Source of the DNA: Robertkochia marina
GTDB lineage: Bacteria > Bacteroidota > Bacteroidia > Flavobacteriales > Flavobacteriaceae
NCBI RefSeq assembly: GCF_004799345.1
Contig: NZ_SSMC01000003.1
Coordinates: forward strand, 620,001-684,000
Direction of reading: 5' to 3'
DNA: 64,000 nucleotides
The notes beneath the pieces were generated by a model. That model was given only the letters and a program-made list of their open reading frames with translations. It did no database searches and was not told the DNA's origin. Shown here one piece after another: positions 27,501 to 35,091 of this stretch (position 1 is its first letter; every line of letters starts with the position of its first letter). Position numbers and translations under genes: made by a program.

Positions 27501-29301
27501 CAAAATCCAGATCCCCTGGTTGAGGACAGGCGCCAAGATCGTCTGGCTCAAAAATGGAGATGCTGCTCGATGTATAGTTAACAACCCATAAAGTTCCAGG
27601 AAATACTTTATTGTCGCCTTGCGAAATAATATCTAAGGGAACTTCACCAAAACCAGATAGGAAATTATTGTCTTTACTAATTAAAGTACCGTTTTCATCA
27701 ACTACGTATCTATTCACCTTTCCATTGAAAGATACAGTTAAAATATTTCCGTTTAAGGCATTATCAAAGTTAGAAGCATTATAAACACATATACCATTGG
27801 TGGAAGCAGACACAAAATCTAAAATTTTAATTTCTGTATTTTCTGCCCCATCACTTAGATATTTTCCTTGACGGGGGTCATCGGGAAAATCTGCAATAGT
27901 AAATGAAGAATTGTAATATCCGCTAACTCCATTTAAAAGTTCTCCAAATTGATAAGAGGCGATGTTTACCCAATCACTTCCATCATATTCATAATCATTT
28001 ATCCCAGCCATGGCCGGAAATGCACGAATAGGGACAGGGTGACCTCCATAATAGGTGTTTGAAGTGTCATTTATATCTCCAATAAAATGCAGTCCATCAT
28101 AAATAGTAGTTCCGTTGTTAATATTAAATTCACCTGATATGTAATCTCCATTTTCAGGGAAGTAATCATTTCTATCATTACCTTTGAGTTGATCATTGCT
28201 ATCATATATTGAGGGTGGGCCACCCCATCCGCTATTTGGGCCATTATCACTTGTAAATATTTTGCCCTCAGGGGTAATTACAACATCATAGGCATTTCTA
28301 AAACCAGGCGCGAAGATCTGAACCGGTCCTCCCGGTTCATTGAATGCCTGGTTGATACTATTATTCCCTCCAAAAGGATCTCCTATATCAATAGTAGCAT
28401 TGTGTAGTGGATGCTGGGGAGAATATGGGAACTCAGGGTGGGTGTTATCTATGTCAATTCTACTCGGATCATTTAAGGTAGGAAGATCATAAATAAAGGG
28501 TACTCCCGTTCTAGTATCGATGAACGGGCCGGAATTCAGTACTTCTAATTCTTTAAGCTGCGATAAATTTACTGTTAATAAAGCAGCGCTAAGGGTTGTT
28601 TCTCCAGAACCAGCAAAATTATTACTTGGTGCTCCCATGTTTGTATTACCGCCTTGTTGTACAAACAGGTAATCGGTGCCATTTATGCTTACAAATTGCA
28701 TCCCATTGGTAGCGTGATTTTCCTCACATCTAGGTAAACCTCTAACGATATCGACACGATTCCATCCGTTTCCATTCCAGACTAATCTATGAATGATCCC
28801 GGAATTGGTATCCAAATTAATATCATTCCAGGTACTATTTCCCCCTCCTATTCTCGAATCTGAAGATGACACATAAATTATAGGCTGATCCGGAGTACCT
28901 ACTACGGTTAGACCTACGATCAAACGCTTTTTTAATGAATTTGGCTGACCATCATCATTATGATTTGGAGTTTCCTCTTTTATAATATTTATTGGAATAG
29001 CACTTAGAGCAGTATAGGTGCCATTTCCAGGGCTGCTTAAATCTCTTTCAATGGTAATTTCCCAAATTGTTCCATATTGTTCGGACACATATAATTTGTT
29101 ATTAGGACCGAAAGCAAGACTTGTGGGATTACTAATGGATATATTGTTGAGCGTGGTCGCTCCGAAGTTTATAGTTTGCCCTAGTATTGTATTACTAAGA
29201 AAAAGGAGTAATAAAAAAACATGGAAATAACGAAGGCGGCTATGAACTTGTATTAGAGTAATCTGTGGCTTGCAAGCCAACAATCTGTAAAAATATTTCA
29301 T
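21574..29301 (-). CDS. Giant T9SS-exported malectin/kelch protein
   Basis: A 2575-residue secreted protein; the ATG at 29301 is preferred to an upstream TTG at 29334. Order: signal peptide (about 24-42); a beta-propeller-like region resembling sugar dehydrogenase/NHL folds (44-590); thrombospondin type 3 Ca-binding repeats (DADNDFISDLNDPDDDNDG, about 625-660); a concanavalin A-like part (670-905); an ASH/choice-of-anchor part (910-1020); malectin 1, Ig-like, malectin 2; Ig-like; a kelch propeller (about 1590-1890, with FYLMGGRENSKTIDVYDY and FYILGGNTKGHDGG); malectin 3, Ig-like, malectin 4; and a type A T9SS sorting domain (VVYPNPTRNGIYING to the end). Malectin domains bind oligosaccharides, so it is probably a surface glycan-binding scaffold. 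A near-identical 1.32 kb segment occurs twice. It is in an AT-rich island and paralogous to the gene at 55264. Confidence 0.88.
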   Translation of the reverse strand: MKYFYRLLACKPQITLIQVHSRLRYFHVFLLLLFLSNTILGQTINFGATTLNNISISNPTSLAFGPNNKLYVSEQYGTIWEITIERDLSSPGNGTYTALSAIPINIIKEETPNHNDDGQPNSLKKRLIVGLTVVGTPDQPIIYVSSSDSRIGGGNSTWNDINLDTNSGIIHRLVWNGNGWNRVDIVRGLPRCEENHATNGMQFVSINGTDYLFVQQGGNTNMGAPSNNFAGSGETTLSAALLTVNLSQLKELEVLNSGPFIDTRTGVPFIYDLPTLNDPSRIDIDNTHPEFPYSPQHPLHNATIDIGDPFGGNNSINQAFNEPGGPVQIFAPGFRNAYDVVITPEGKIFTSDNGPNSGWGGPPSIYDSNDQLKGNDRNDYFPENGDYISGEFNINNGTTIYDGLHFIGDINDTSNTYYGGHPVPIRAFPAMAGINDYEYDGSDWVNIASYQFGELLNGVSGYYNSSFTIADFPDDPRQGKYLSDGAENTEIKILDFVSASTNGICVYNASNFDNALNGNILTVSFNGKVNRYVVDENGTLISKDNNFLSGFGEVPLDIISQGDNKVFPGTLWVVNYTSSSISIFEPDDLGACPQPGDLDFDPLADYDFDNFSNQDELDNNTNHCSAGSRPDDADNDFISDLNDPDDDNDGISDTADPFPIDPDNGLTTHLPIKHPFWNNDPGTGFFGLGFTGLMIPNDGVTDYLTLFDETNLSFGGAGGKATIDNVSPGDAFENLNSQENAFQFGIQVDKNSDPFTIHTKIETPFNGNLPENGQSYGLFIGTGDQDNYLKVTVMNGTSDQDSTIGFEVILENNGTTESYIFDTPEMTQPSGIDLYLSVTPSTLLSEINYSYDGGETIFPLINNISLPASFLNPDDSIGLAVGIISTSSTSNKSFIATWDFIDIIYNQSDYLDTTLDIIDFGIIAQSSTPETLEVPLTNIGSPGDPTIQIDNITFSGNFISSSDSQFLPIVVDPGKSVNIPITIDPSKTSTGLKSEQIEIFHTGTNSPLLIPIQANIVEDSGLIITRVNVGGSNTIAATDNGPDWESNPIDEAYQGTSYSVNTGLNATAVFDFANKNISIPDYIDENTFNGIFQNERWDPAEGEEMEFQIPLTNGEYTVNIFVGNSYGLTDNIGDRVFDILIENNIVEDNFDPIAAFGHQVAGMLSYPVTVSDGVLQIAFAHEIENPIINAVEIIQGINPEAYPPISMQPISDQFSYVGDTPTLAVGATGGDPNENFNYSISGQPEGISIEPTNGQIIGAIELSAVSGGPNADGVHSVVITVSKTGSEDVSQQFLWSVSEKIIDPSFNPVARINVGGNSTVTSSDNGPDWESNPTNNAYQGASYSVNTGINATASFDFVNRSNSIPNYIDENIFNGIFQNERWDPTEGEEMEFQIPLDNGEYTVNLFVGNSYNLTNLSGDRIYDIFIEGNIVADNFDPIATFGHQVAGMLSYPVIVSDGVLNIGFGHEVENPIINAIEVIQGINPEQYPPITLEPLNDQISYVGDIPTLAVSAIGGDPNENFIYSISGQPEGIGIEPSTGQIIGAIAPSATSGGPSTDGVHSVVLTVSKTGSEDSSQQFLWTILEPGIGWNEKFENQNYTARHECSFVQAGDKFYLMGGRENSKTIDVYDYSNNTWENLQDSAPFEFNHFQAIEYQGFIWIITAFENNNFPNEIPTTNIWIYNPVDNTWINGPVIPENRRRGGAGVVLYNNKFYILGGNTKGHDGGFVSWFDEFDPATGTWTILPNAPHARDHFQATIHGNNLYAVSGRQSGGEGGLFAPLVSAMDIFNFETGEWLSNDPQLNIPTPRAAPITVNLNGKIIVAGGEVPDNNNALKITEIFDPELNLWTQGTELNHARHGTQAIVSGNSVYVTSGSPMKGGGSQTNMEYYNSDDPIGEPLFLSTLQTPDNLTFTIGSTQVIDIDLVGGNTGLWVNRIELIGLDSDEFMVLNNEIPNTLLTNSSTPSVTIEHIGSSTQALAELVITYNNIYKAKTSLSVGDQTNLSSLNPVVRINVGGNNNVITTDNGPDWESNPIDEAYQGTSYSVNTGLNATAVFDFANKNISIPDYIDENTFNGIFQNERWDPAEGEEMEFQIPLTNGEYTVNIFVGNSYGLTDNIGDRVFDILIENNIVEDNFDPIAAFGHQVAGMLSYPVTVSDGVLQIAFAHEIENPIINAVEIIQGINPEAYPPISMQPISDQFSYVGDTPTLAVGATGGDPNENFNYSISGQPEGISIEPTNGQIIGAIELSAVSGGPNADGVHSVVITVSKTGSEDVSQQFLWSVSEKIIDPSFNPVARINVGGNSTVTSSDNGPDWESNPTNNAYQGASYSVNTGINATASFDFVNRSNSIPNYIDENIFNGIFQNERWDPTEGEEMEFQIPLDNGEYTVNLFVGNSYNLTNLSGDRIYDIFIEGNIVADNFDPIATFGHQVAGMLSYPVIVSDGVLNIGFGHEVENPIINAIEVISNSNISSKGPIENDTNDLVITENESVLSQFVVYPNPTRNGIYINGGVNNPGIQRIQLYDYLGRLVINNIPIKSQDQQPYYLPLDGLQAGSYILMTIDNQGNILKKSKLIVID
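21913..23235. repeat. 1323-bp internal direct repeat, copy A
   Basis: It matches 24865-26187 at a constant offset of 2952 bp, with no difference in the stretches I compared line by line. It encodes malectin 3, an Ig-like domain and malectin 4 of the giant protein. Identity stops sharply at 23236 (C against T) and before 21913. Confidence 0.88.
24865..26187. repeat. 1323-bp internal direct repeat, copy B
   Basis: Second copy of the segment at 21913-23235, encoding malectin 1, an Ig-like domain and malectin 2. The two copies flank the kelch propeller. Recombination between them would remove or duplicate exactly 2952 bp (984 codons) in frame, leaving the signal peptide and sorting domain intact. 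Confidence 0.88.
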
Positions 29302-29576
29302 GTGTTTATTTTTGGACTTAGTGCTATTAACCAATAATAAACAAGTGTCAATAAAAGTAATATTATTCCGATTAGATGTTTTCTAATATGGATAAAACAT
29401 AATTTATTTTCGATAATTTGAAAATAAAATTAATAAGTTGGAGGAGGTATAATCTGTGGTATTTTTACAAACATTCCTTCGATAGTAAAAAACATAAACC
29501 CTTGTTTCGAATAGAATAAGGGCCTAAAAAATAATAATGTTTGTTAAACCTTTTGAATGAAAGTATTGAAATTTGA

Positions 29577-31469
29577 TTATTTCAAGAATGTATGGTAATA
29601 CCATCGCTGAAAGCAATAAAATGTCCAAACACTAAATGTATTATCTATTTGGCCGGAGATATGATTTAGCACCAAATTTTGAATCTTTTCAATAGAAAAG
29701 ATGTTTTGATTTTTCAGTTTTTCCGGGTCTATATAACCCATAAGCTCAGTTTTTAAACTTTCTCTTAGCCAATCTCCTATAGGAATTCCGAACCCTTGTT
29801 TTTTCTTATCAAAGAATCCATTTGGAAATTCTGATTCAAAAGCTTTTTTTAATAAGTATTTCTTATTAAAACCTTTTAATAAATAATCCTCAGGCAAACT
29901 GTTTGTAAACTCCCATAGTGTTTTGTTTAAAAAGGGTGATCGACATTCTAAGGAATTTAACATACTGGTGCGATCAACTTTTACCAACATATCTCCTTCC
30001 AAACTAACGTTTTTGTCTATATGTCTATAGTCATGTAAATTATTTGTTTTCTGGTTATGCGAAAAGTCGGAGAAAATCCCCTTAATTTTATATTCGCTTG
30101 AAAGAAATGAATTTAATTGATGGGGAGTGAAACCTAATGATATAATATTCCAGTAATATTCATCGCCGTAATCGATGGCATTCAGTAATTTTTGTATTCT
30201 AAAACGCCTTCCGCGTTTATCACTACTGGAACTTAGTAATAGGCTACTCCTTTTTGAAAGAATATCGTGTAGACTTTTAGGTATTAAAGAGGTGTATTTT
30301 CGATTGATTTTACCTATGTAATATTTATTATATCCGCCAAATAATTCATCGCCTCCGTCTCCTGTTAAGGCGACCTTTACATGATCATTTGTTTTACGCG
30401 CAAGAAGAAAGGATGGGATAGCCGAAGAATCAGCAAAAGGTTCATCGAAGTTATCTAGAATTGCACCAATGGAATGAGTTAATTCATCTTCTTTTATGAT
30501 AAACTCGTGGTGATTACTATTAATGATTTTAGATACGGTTTTAGCTTTTTTTGACTCATCAAAATCAGAGTTTGTATTGGCAATGGAAAAAGTGTTTATT
30601 GGTTTTGCAGAGGCTTTGGCTAAACACAAAGAAATTATAGAAGAATCAATACCTCCCGAAAGAAACGTCCCAATAGGCACATCAGAAATGGAACGACTTT
30701 CCACCGAAGCTTGTACTAATCGTCTTGTTTCTTTTAGAGCAGAAACAAATGAAAAGTTAGAGCTATGATAGTAACTATTTTGTTTATAGAGCTTTTGGAT
30801 ACTTGTTTCGTTTGTTAGAATATCATAAGATAGGATACGGTTAGGTTCCAGCTTTTTAATCCCTTCGTAGATTGTTTTTGGAGCCGGGATATATGTTAAT
30901 CGTAAAAATAAATTTAATGCATGTTTGTCTATATCAGGTTTAGAATCCAATGCGCTTATAATGGATTTAAGTTCTGAACCCCATATCATGCCATTAGAGT
31001 TCTGCTTATAGTAAAGAGGTTTCTCACCAAAAAAATCTCGTACTAGAAAGACCTTGTGTTTTTGCAGATCCAATAAGCTAAATGCGAACATACCGTCCAA
31101 CTTTCTAAAGCCGGAAATACCATGAAATTCATAAATTTTAAGAATAACCTCTGTATCTGAATTCGTGCTGAAGGTCACTCCTTGAGCTTTTAATTCCTCT
31201 TTAAGTAATTGGAAATTATAGATCTCACCATTAAATACAAGGGCTAATTCACCATTTCGACCAAGCATAGGCTGGACACCATTATTTAGGTCGATAATTG
31301 CAAGGCGTTTCATGCCTAAACCCATAAAAGTATTTTCTCTAAATTTTTCAATGAAAAAACCACCTCCATCAGGCCCTCGATGATGAATTAAAGCATTCAT
31401 CGTATTCATCGTATTACGAACATGTTCAATTGAAGAATTCCTGGCTATGATGCCGTTAATACCACACAT
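29577..31469 (-). CDS. Asparagine synthase-like glutamine amidotransferase
   Basis: A 630-residue AsnB-type protein. Residue Cys2 (MCGINGIIARN) is the class II glutaminase nucleophile, with HHRGPDGGGFF near 31-41 and FNGEIYNFQ near 78-86. The synthetase half has the PP-loop SGGIDSSIISLC near residues 268-279 and ALTGDGGDELFGGYNKYY near 363-380. It is complete and should activate a carboxylate with ATP and transfer ammonia from glutamine. In polysaccharide loci such proteins often amidate uronic acids rather than make asparagine; here it is surrounded by glycosyltransferases, which favours that reading, but free asparagine synthesis cannot be excluded. It is transcribed towards the giant T9SS gene with a 275-bp gap. 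Confidence 0.88.
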   Translation of the reverse strand: MCGINGIIARNSSIEHVRNTMNTMNALIHHRGPDGGGFFIEKFRENTFMGLGMKRLAIIDLNNGVQPMLGRNGELALVFNGEIYNFQLLKEELKAQGVTFSTNSDTEVILKIYEFHGISGFRKLDGMFAFSLLDLQKHKVFLVRDFFGEKPLYYKQNSNGMIWGSELKSIISALDSKPDIDKHALNLFLRLTYIPAPKTIYEGIKKLEPNRILSYDILTNETSIQKLYKQNSYYHSSNFSFVSALKETRRLVQASVESRSISDVPIGTFLSGGIDSSIISLCLAKASAKPINTFSIANTNSDFDESKKAKTVSKIINSNHHEFIIKEDELTHSIGAILDNFDEPFADSSAIPSFLLARKTNDHVKVALTGDGGDELFGGYNKYYIGKINRKYTSLIPKSLHDILSKRSSLLLSSSSDKRGRRFRIQKLLNAIDYGDEYYWNIISLGFTPHQLNSFLSSEYKIKGIFSDFSHNQKTNNLHDYRHIDKNVSLEGDMLVKVDRTSMLNSLECRSPFLNKTLWEFTNSLPEDYLLKGFNKKYLLKKAFESEFPNGFFDKKKQGFGIPIGDWLRESLKTELMGYIDPEKLKNQNIFSIEKIQNLVLNHISGQIDNTFSVWTFYCFQRWYYHTFLK

Positions 31470-31617
31470 ATATCTGGTTTTATGATAACTCCGTCTAAAA
31501 CTATTAAATAGCCAAGGGTAAATAATTAATATTCGCCTATTTTCATTATATAATCGACATATTTTATGTACTCTTATTTCAGAAATAACTTGTTAATATT
31601 TAAATTTTTAGGAATAT

Positions 31618-32562
31618 ATGAAACTAAGTTTTGTATTACCAGCCTACAATGTTGCTCCTTTCCTCCAAAAATGCCTTGATTCTATCTATTCCCAGAATAT
31701 AGAATTAGAAGATTATGAGGTAATCGTTATAAATGATGGCTCTACAGATGATACCGAGAAGATATTGGAACTTTTCGCATCTAAATATTCTAATTTCCGA
31801 TTTTATTCGATAAAAAATGGGGGAGTAGGAAGAGCGAGAAATTTTGGTATGGATCGCGCCAAGGGTGATTTCATCTGGTTTGTAGATCCGGATGATATTA
31901 TTTCGAAAGACGTGTTATCAAAAATAATAGGCCATCTAAATGCTTCTATGGACATTGTTTTTGTAGGATATCAAATAATAAAGGGGAATAGGAGTATTAA
32001 TAAGGTTAGTTTTGAGCGGGGGGTATGGGATACTGCTGACTTTTTAAATTCAGGAAATTACCATAATACCGTTTGGTGCAAAATTTTCAAACGAAAATTT
32101 CTATCAGACAACCAATTAAGATTCAATGAAAACCTTGTTGTATCGGAAGATTTAGACTTTAGTTTTAAAGCTTTGATGAAGGCTGATATTGTTAATACAC
32201 TGAATGTTTTAGCATATGAATATTTTATTAGAAATGGTTCACTAATGAACAGACGTGATCAAGAAACAATGAATAGACTGGCTAGGCAAAGCCTTATGAC
32301 TAGCAGGGAACTTCTTAAAGCATTGAGTACGATTGATTCTAAGATACTTAGAAACGCCTTTGAAAAATGGTGGGATCAATTCAATTATGGTCTAATTTTA
32401 AGTCTTTACAGGTACAATTATTCCGGAAAAGTGCGAAATGAAGTTATATGTGGATTATCATCAATAGGAGCGTATCCGTTGAGGAGTACTAGTGGATTCA
32501 AAAAATGGGTGATTAAGAAACCATGGCTAATCAAGCCTTATTTTAAGTTGCGCGGGTTATAA
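31618..32562 (+). CDS. Glycosyltransferase family 2
   Basis: A 314-residue GT2 with MKLSFVLPAYNVAPFLQKCL at the start, VINDGSTDDTEKIL near residue 38 and FIWFVDPDDIIS near 87, where DPDD provides the metal site. GVGRARNFGMDRAKG near residue 70 is the usual nucleotide-sugar loop. The C-terminal part is helical (FEKWWDQFNYGLILSLYRYN). It resembles the tandem GT2 pair at 18455/19550 in the N-terminal half but less closely. It is divergent from the asparagine synthase-like gene, separated by a 148-bp AT-rich promoter region. Confidence 0.9.
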   Translation: MKLSFVLPAYNVAPFLQKCLDSIYSQNIELEDYEVIVINDGSTDDTEKILELFASKYSNFRFYSIKNGGVGRARNFGMDRAKGDFIWFVDPDDIISKDVLSKIIGHLNASMDIVFVGYQIIKGNRSINKVSFERGVWDTADFLNSGNYHNTVWCKIFKRKFLSDNQLRFNENLVVSEDLDFSFKALMKADIVNTLNVLAYEYFIRNGSLMNRRDQETMNRLARQSLMTSRELLKALSTIDSKILRNAFEKWWDQFNYGLILSLYRYNYSGKVRNEVICGLSSIGAYPLRSTSGFKKWVIKKPWLIKPYFKLRGL

Positions 32563-32746
32563 TCGTCAATTGATAGCGTTAAATTTAGAAATAATGTAAG
32601 ATGAAGAAATGTTAAAATTTCATGTTTGATAATCTTCGGAAGGGATAAGCATCGTAGGTATGAGTGTGTTTTGTCGAATAAACAGCGCATTTAATCTATT
32701 GTTTGATTTTTTTATGCATATTGCTAATGTTGATAATTAATTAATT

Positions 32747-34876
32747 ATGAGAGTTTTAACCTACTTTATGTATTTTTCCAAGGCATTTTCTACCTTTTTA
32801 ATGATCTCCTTCTTATTATCATCCTGTTCCGATGATATCACAGATGATTTGTTAAATAATGATAACTTCCCTGAGGAACAAAGTCCTGATACCAATGTAG
32901 ATCCTCCTGAAGAAATTGGTGAAATAAATAATCAAATATGCGACTTTGATTTCTCTTCATTAGATCCCGGAGATACTTTTCTGGTCGATTGTACTATAGA
33001 TTTAAATGGAGATGTAGTGAATCTACCACAGAATTTAACTCTTGATTTTGATGGAGGTCAGATTATTAATGGAGTTTTAAACTTTGACGGCGGTAAAATT
33101 TCCGGCAAACTGTTAAACTATCGATTAGGAATTGAGGGTTCTGCTCAATTGATCGAGGAGGAAGCGGTTTTATACAAGGAAAGGTGGAACCTAATAGAAG
33201 GACCTGTCTCTAAGGAGATCGCTCAAAATAATACCGTAATGATAAAGTCGTTCTTAAAGCAACTTGAACTTTTGAATGCAAGCATTTTATTAGCCTTCGA
33301 TTTAGATATATACCTGAATTCAGAAAATAGATACCAGGTACCTTTTGATCTCTATTCAAACTTTACGCTTTTCATGAATGAACAAACCTTTTTAAGGGCT
33401 TTTCCAGGAAGTGGTAATCATTCAACCTTATTAATCAGAGTACTAGATGCTGAAAATGTTAAGGTGTCAGGAGGGAATTTAATTGGAGAGCGAAATGAGC
33501 ATGAAACCCAAGAAAATTATTATGGTAATTTGTTAAAAGTGAAAAGCGGGGTTAATGTTTTGATCGAGAATACTGTTATGAAATATGCAGGTTCAGATGG
33601 AATAACCATTGAAAGCTCATTACACCCTTATGAAGCCGGTTATATTCCAAGTAGAAATGTGGTTGTTCAGAATTGTGTTTTTGACTCTTGTAAAAGGAAT
33701 AATTTATCTATCACGGATGGCGAGGAAATTGTTGTGCAAGGCTGCACATTTTTAAACGCAGGAGTTGATTTATCTAATTCTAAAGGTGAGGCTCCAAGGT
33801 ATGGTATTGTGATCGAGCCCTTTGTCAATAATGCAGAACAACCGTGGCAAAGAGTTCAAGGAGTGAAAATTATTAACAACGTAGAAAGAGGCAGTGCTGC
33901 TGGTGGCTTAGTCGCAGCAGATGGTGATGATATTTTGGTATCTGGTAATCAATTTGAGAAGCGGGTAGCAATTACTGCGGCCTCCAATGTGACTATTGAA
34001 AATAATGACTTAAACTCGAGTATTTTAGCAGGGTTATTAAACTCTTGGTATAGTTCTCATCGAATGAAAAATACTGTAATAAGTGGAAATACAATCAATA
34101 ATACTGGAGTTGGAATTTCAGCAACACAAAAGGATATTAAGATATTCGATAATGTAATAAAAAACTGCGGGGTAGGCATTCAATTGAGGGCATTAAAGGA
34201 TTCTGAAGTGTACCAAAATACCATAATTTCAGAAGGCAATAAGGGAGATGGGATTAATGCATTGGATTATTTAGATAATGTGTTGATTCATGATAATGTT
34301 GTGGATGTTGATGATTATGGTCACTTTTTTGATGGTGTTAACTGGGATGATGCTCATGACCAATACTCCTTTGAGATTAGAAATAATAATGTACAAGCGG
34401 GAAATATGTCACAATTTAAATATACCCGTGGTATGAGTTTAGTACAAAATGACTATGTAAACGGTATTAAGCTATTGGCAAGTCGTAATATACTTTTATC
34501 TGAAAATGAAATTGATGCTCAATCACCATTTTCAATTGAAATAGCCAGTTATCTATGTAATAATATTAAAATTTCAGATAACATTATTAATAACTCAGAT
34601 ACCGGTAGAAATGGTAGTGGGATTATTTGTTCCGGTTTTGGTTACGGAGAAAATAAGTTTATTGAGATTAGAGGTAACATCTTTAATGTTAAGGGGTATA
34701 ATAATGGAATACGCCTGGAGGGGATCAACGAGGTCATTGTAGAAAATAATAGTGGTACAATTGAATCTGGTCCTTTAATTTATTTTCGAGGAGACAATAG
34801 CAGGTTTATTAACAATCAAACACTGAATTCTGATATCCAAAACGATATCGTAGGGCAAAATAATTTAATTGAGTAG
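32747..34876 (+). CDS. Parallel beta-helix lipoprotein
   Basis: A 709-residue lipoprotein. The N-terminal hydrophobic stretch ends in a lipobox-like LLSSCSDD (Cys near residue 27), followed by an acidic Pro-rich linker to about residue 65. From about residue 220 the protein is built of right-handed beta-helix repeats (NVVVQNCVFDSCKRNNLSI, NTVISGNTINNTGVGI, NVLIHDNVVDVDDYG). This fold is shared by polysaccharide lyases, epimerases and hydrolases that act on long glycans. No family-specific catalytic motif is clear, so lyase against C5-epimerase against binding-only is open. Its location inside the polysaccharide island suggests that it trims or modifies the polymer at the cell surface. The gene ends at a hairpin terminator. 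Confidence 0.82.
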   Translation: MRVLTYFMYFSKAFSTFLMISFLLSSCSDDITDDLLNNDNFPEEQSPDTNVDPPEEIGEINNQICDFDFSSLDPGDTFLVDCTIDLNGDVVNLPQNLTLDFDGGQIINGVLNFDGGKISGKLLNYRLGIEGSAQLIEEEAVLYKERWNLIEGPVSKEIAQNNTVMIKSFLKQLELLNASILLAFDLDIYLNSENRYQVPFDLYSNFTLFMNEQTFLRAFPGSGNHSTLLIRVLDAENVKVSGGNLIGERNEHETQENYYGNLLKVKSGVNVLIENTVMKYAGSDGITIESSLHPYEAGYIPSRNVVVQNCVFDSCKRNNLSITDGEEIVVQGCTFLNAGVDLSNSKGEAPRYGIVIEPFVNNAEQPWQRVQGVKIINNVERGSAAGGLVAADGDDILVSGNQFEKRVAITAASNVTIENNDLNSSILAGLLNSWYSSHRMKNTVISGNTINNTGVGISATQKDIKIFDNVIKNCGVGIQLRALKDSEVYQNTIISEGNKGDGINALDYLDNVLIHDNVVDVDDYGHFFDGVNWDDAHDQYSFEIRNNNVQAGNMSQFKYTRGMSLVQNDYVNGIKLLASRNILLSENEIDAQSPFSIEIASYLCNNIKISDNIINNSDTGRNGSGIICSGFGYGENKFIEIRGNIFNVKGYNNGIRLEGINEVIVENNSGTIESGPLIYFRGDNSRFINNQTLNSDIQNDIVGQNNLIE

Positions 34877-34913
34877 TTGAAATTTTAAGCCTAATAATGG
34901 TGTGTTACTTTAT

Positions 34914-34947
34914 AAAGCGATAACCTTTTACTCAGGGCTATCGCTTT
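34914..34947. terminator. Bidirectional hairpin terminator
   Basis: AAAGCGATA (34914-34922) pairs perfectly with TATCGCTTT (34939-34947) across a 16-base loop. It lies 38 bp after the beta-helix gene and between convergent genes, so it can serve both transcripts; T-rich flanks are short. Confidence 0.65.
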
Positions 34948-35091
34948 ATGTCTTAAGCCGATGAATATAGTAAAATTGGATAATACAGTAAACTGAATAG
35001 TATGTAGTCTTTTGGATTAGAATATAGGCCTTTTAGGCTGCTTTTACTTCATGGCGACTGCTTCAAACCGGTAAAAGTACATAAAGACCAG

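Noticed and set aside
21574-29301. Duplicated segment as a transposon or CRISPR-like array
   Set aside because: Only two long copies exist, both in frame and encoding the same folded domains, with no inverted ends or transposase; protein domain duplication explains it.
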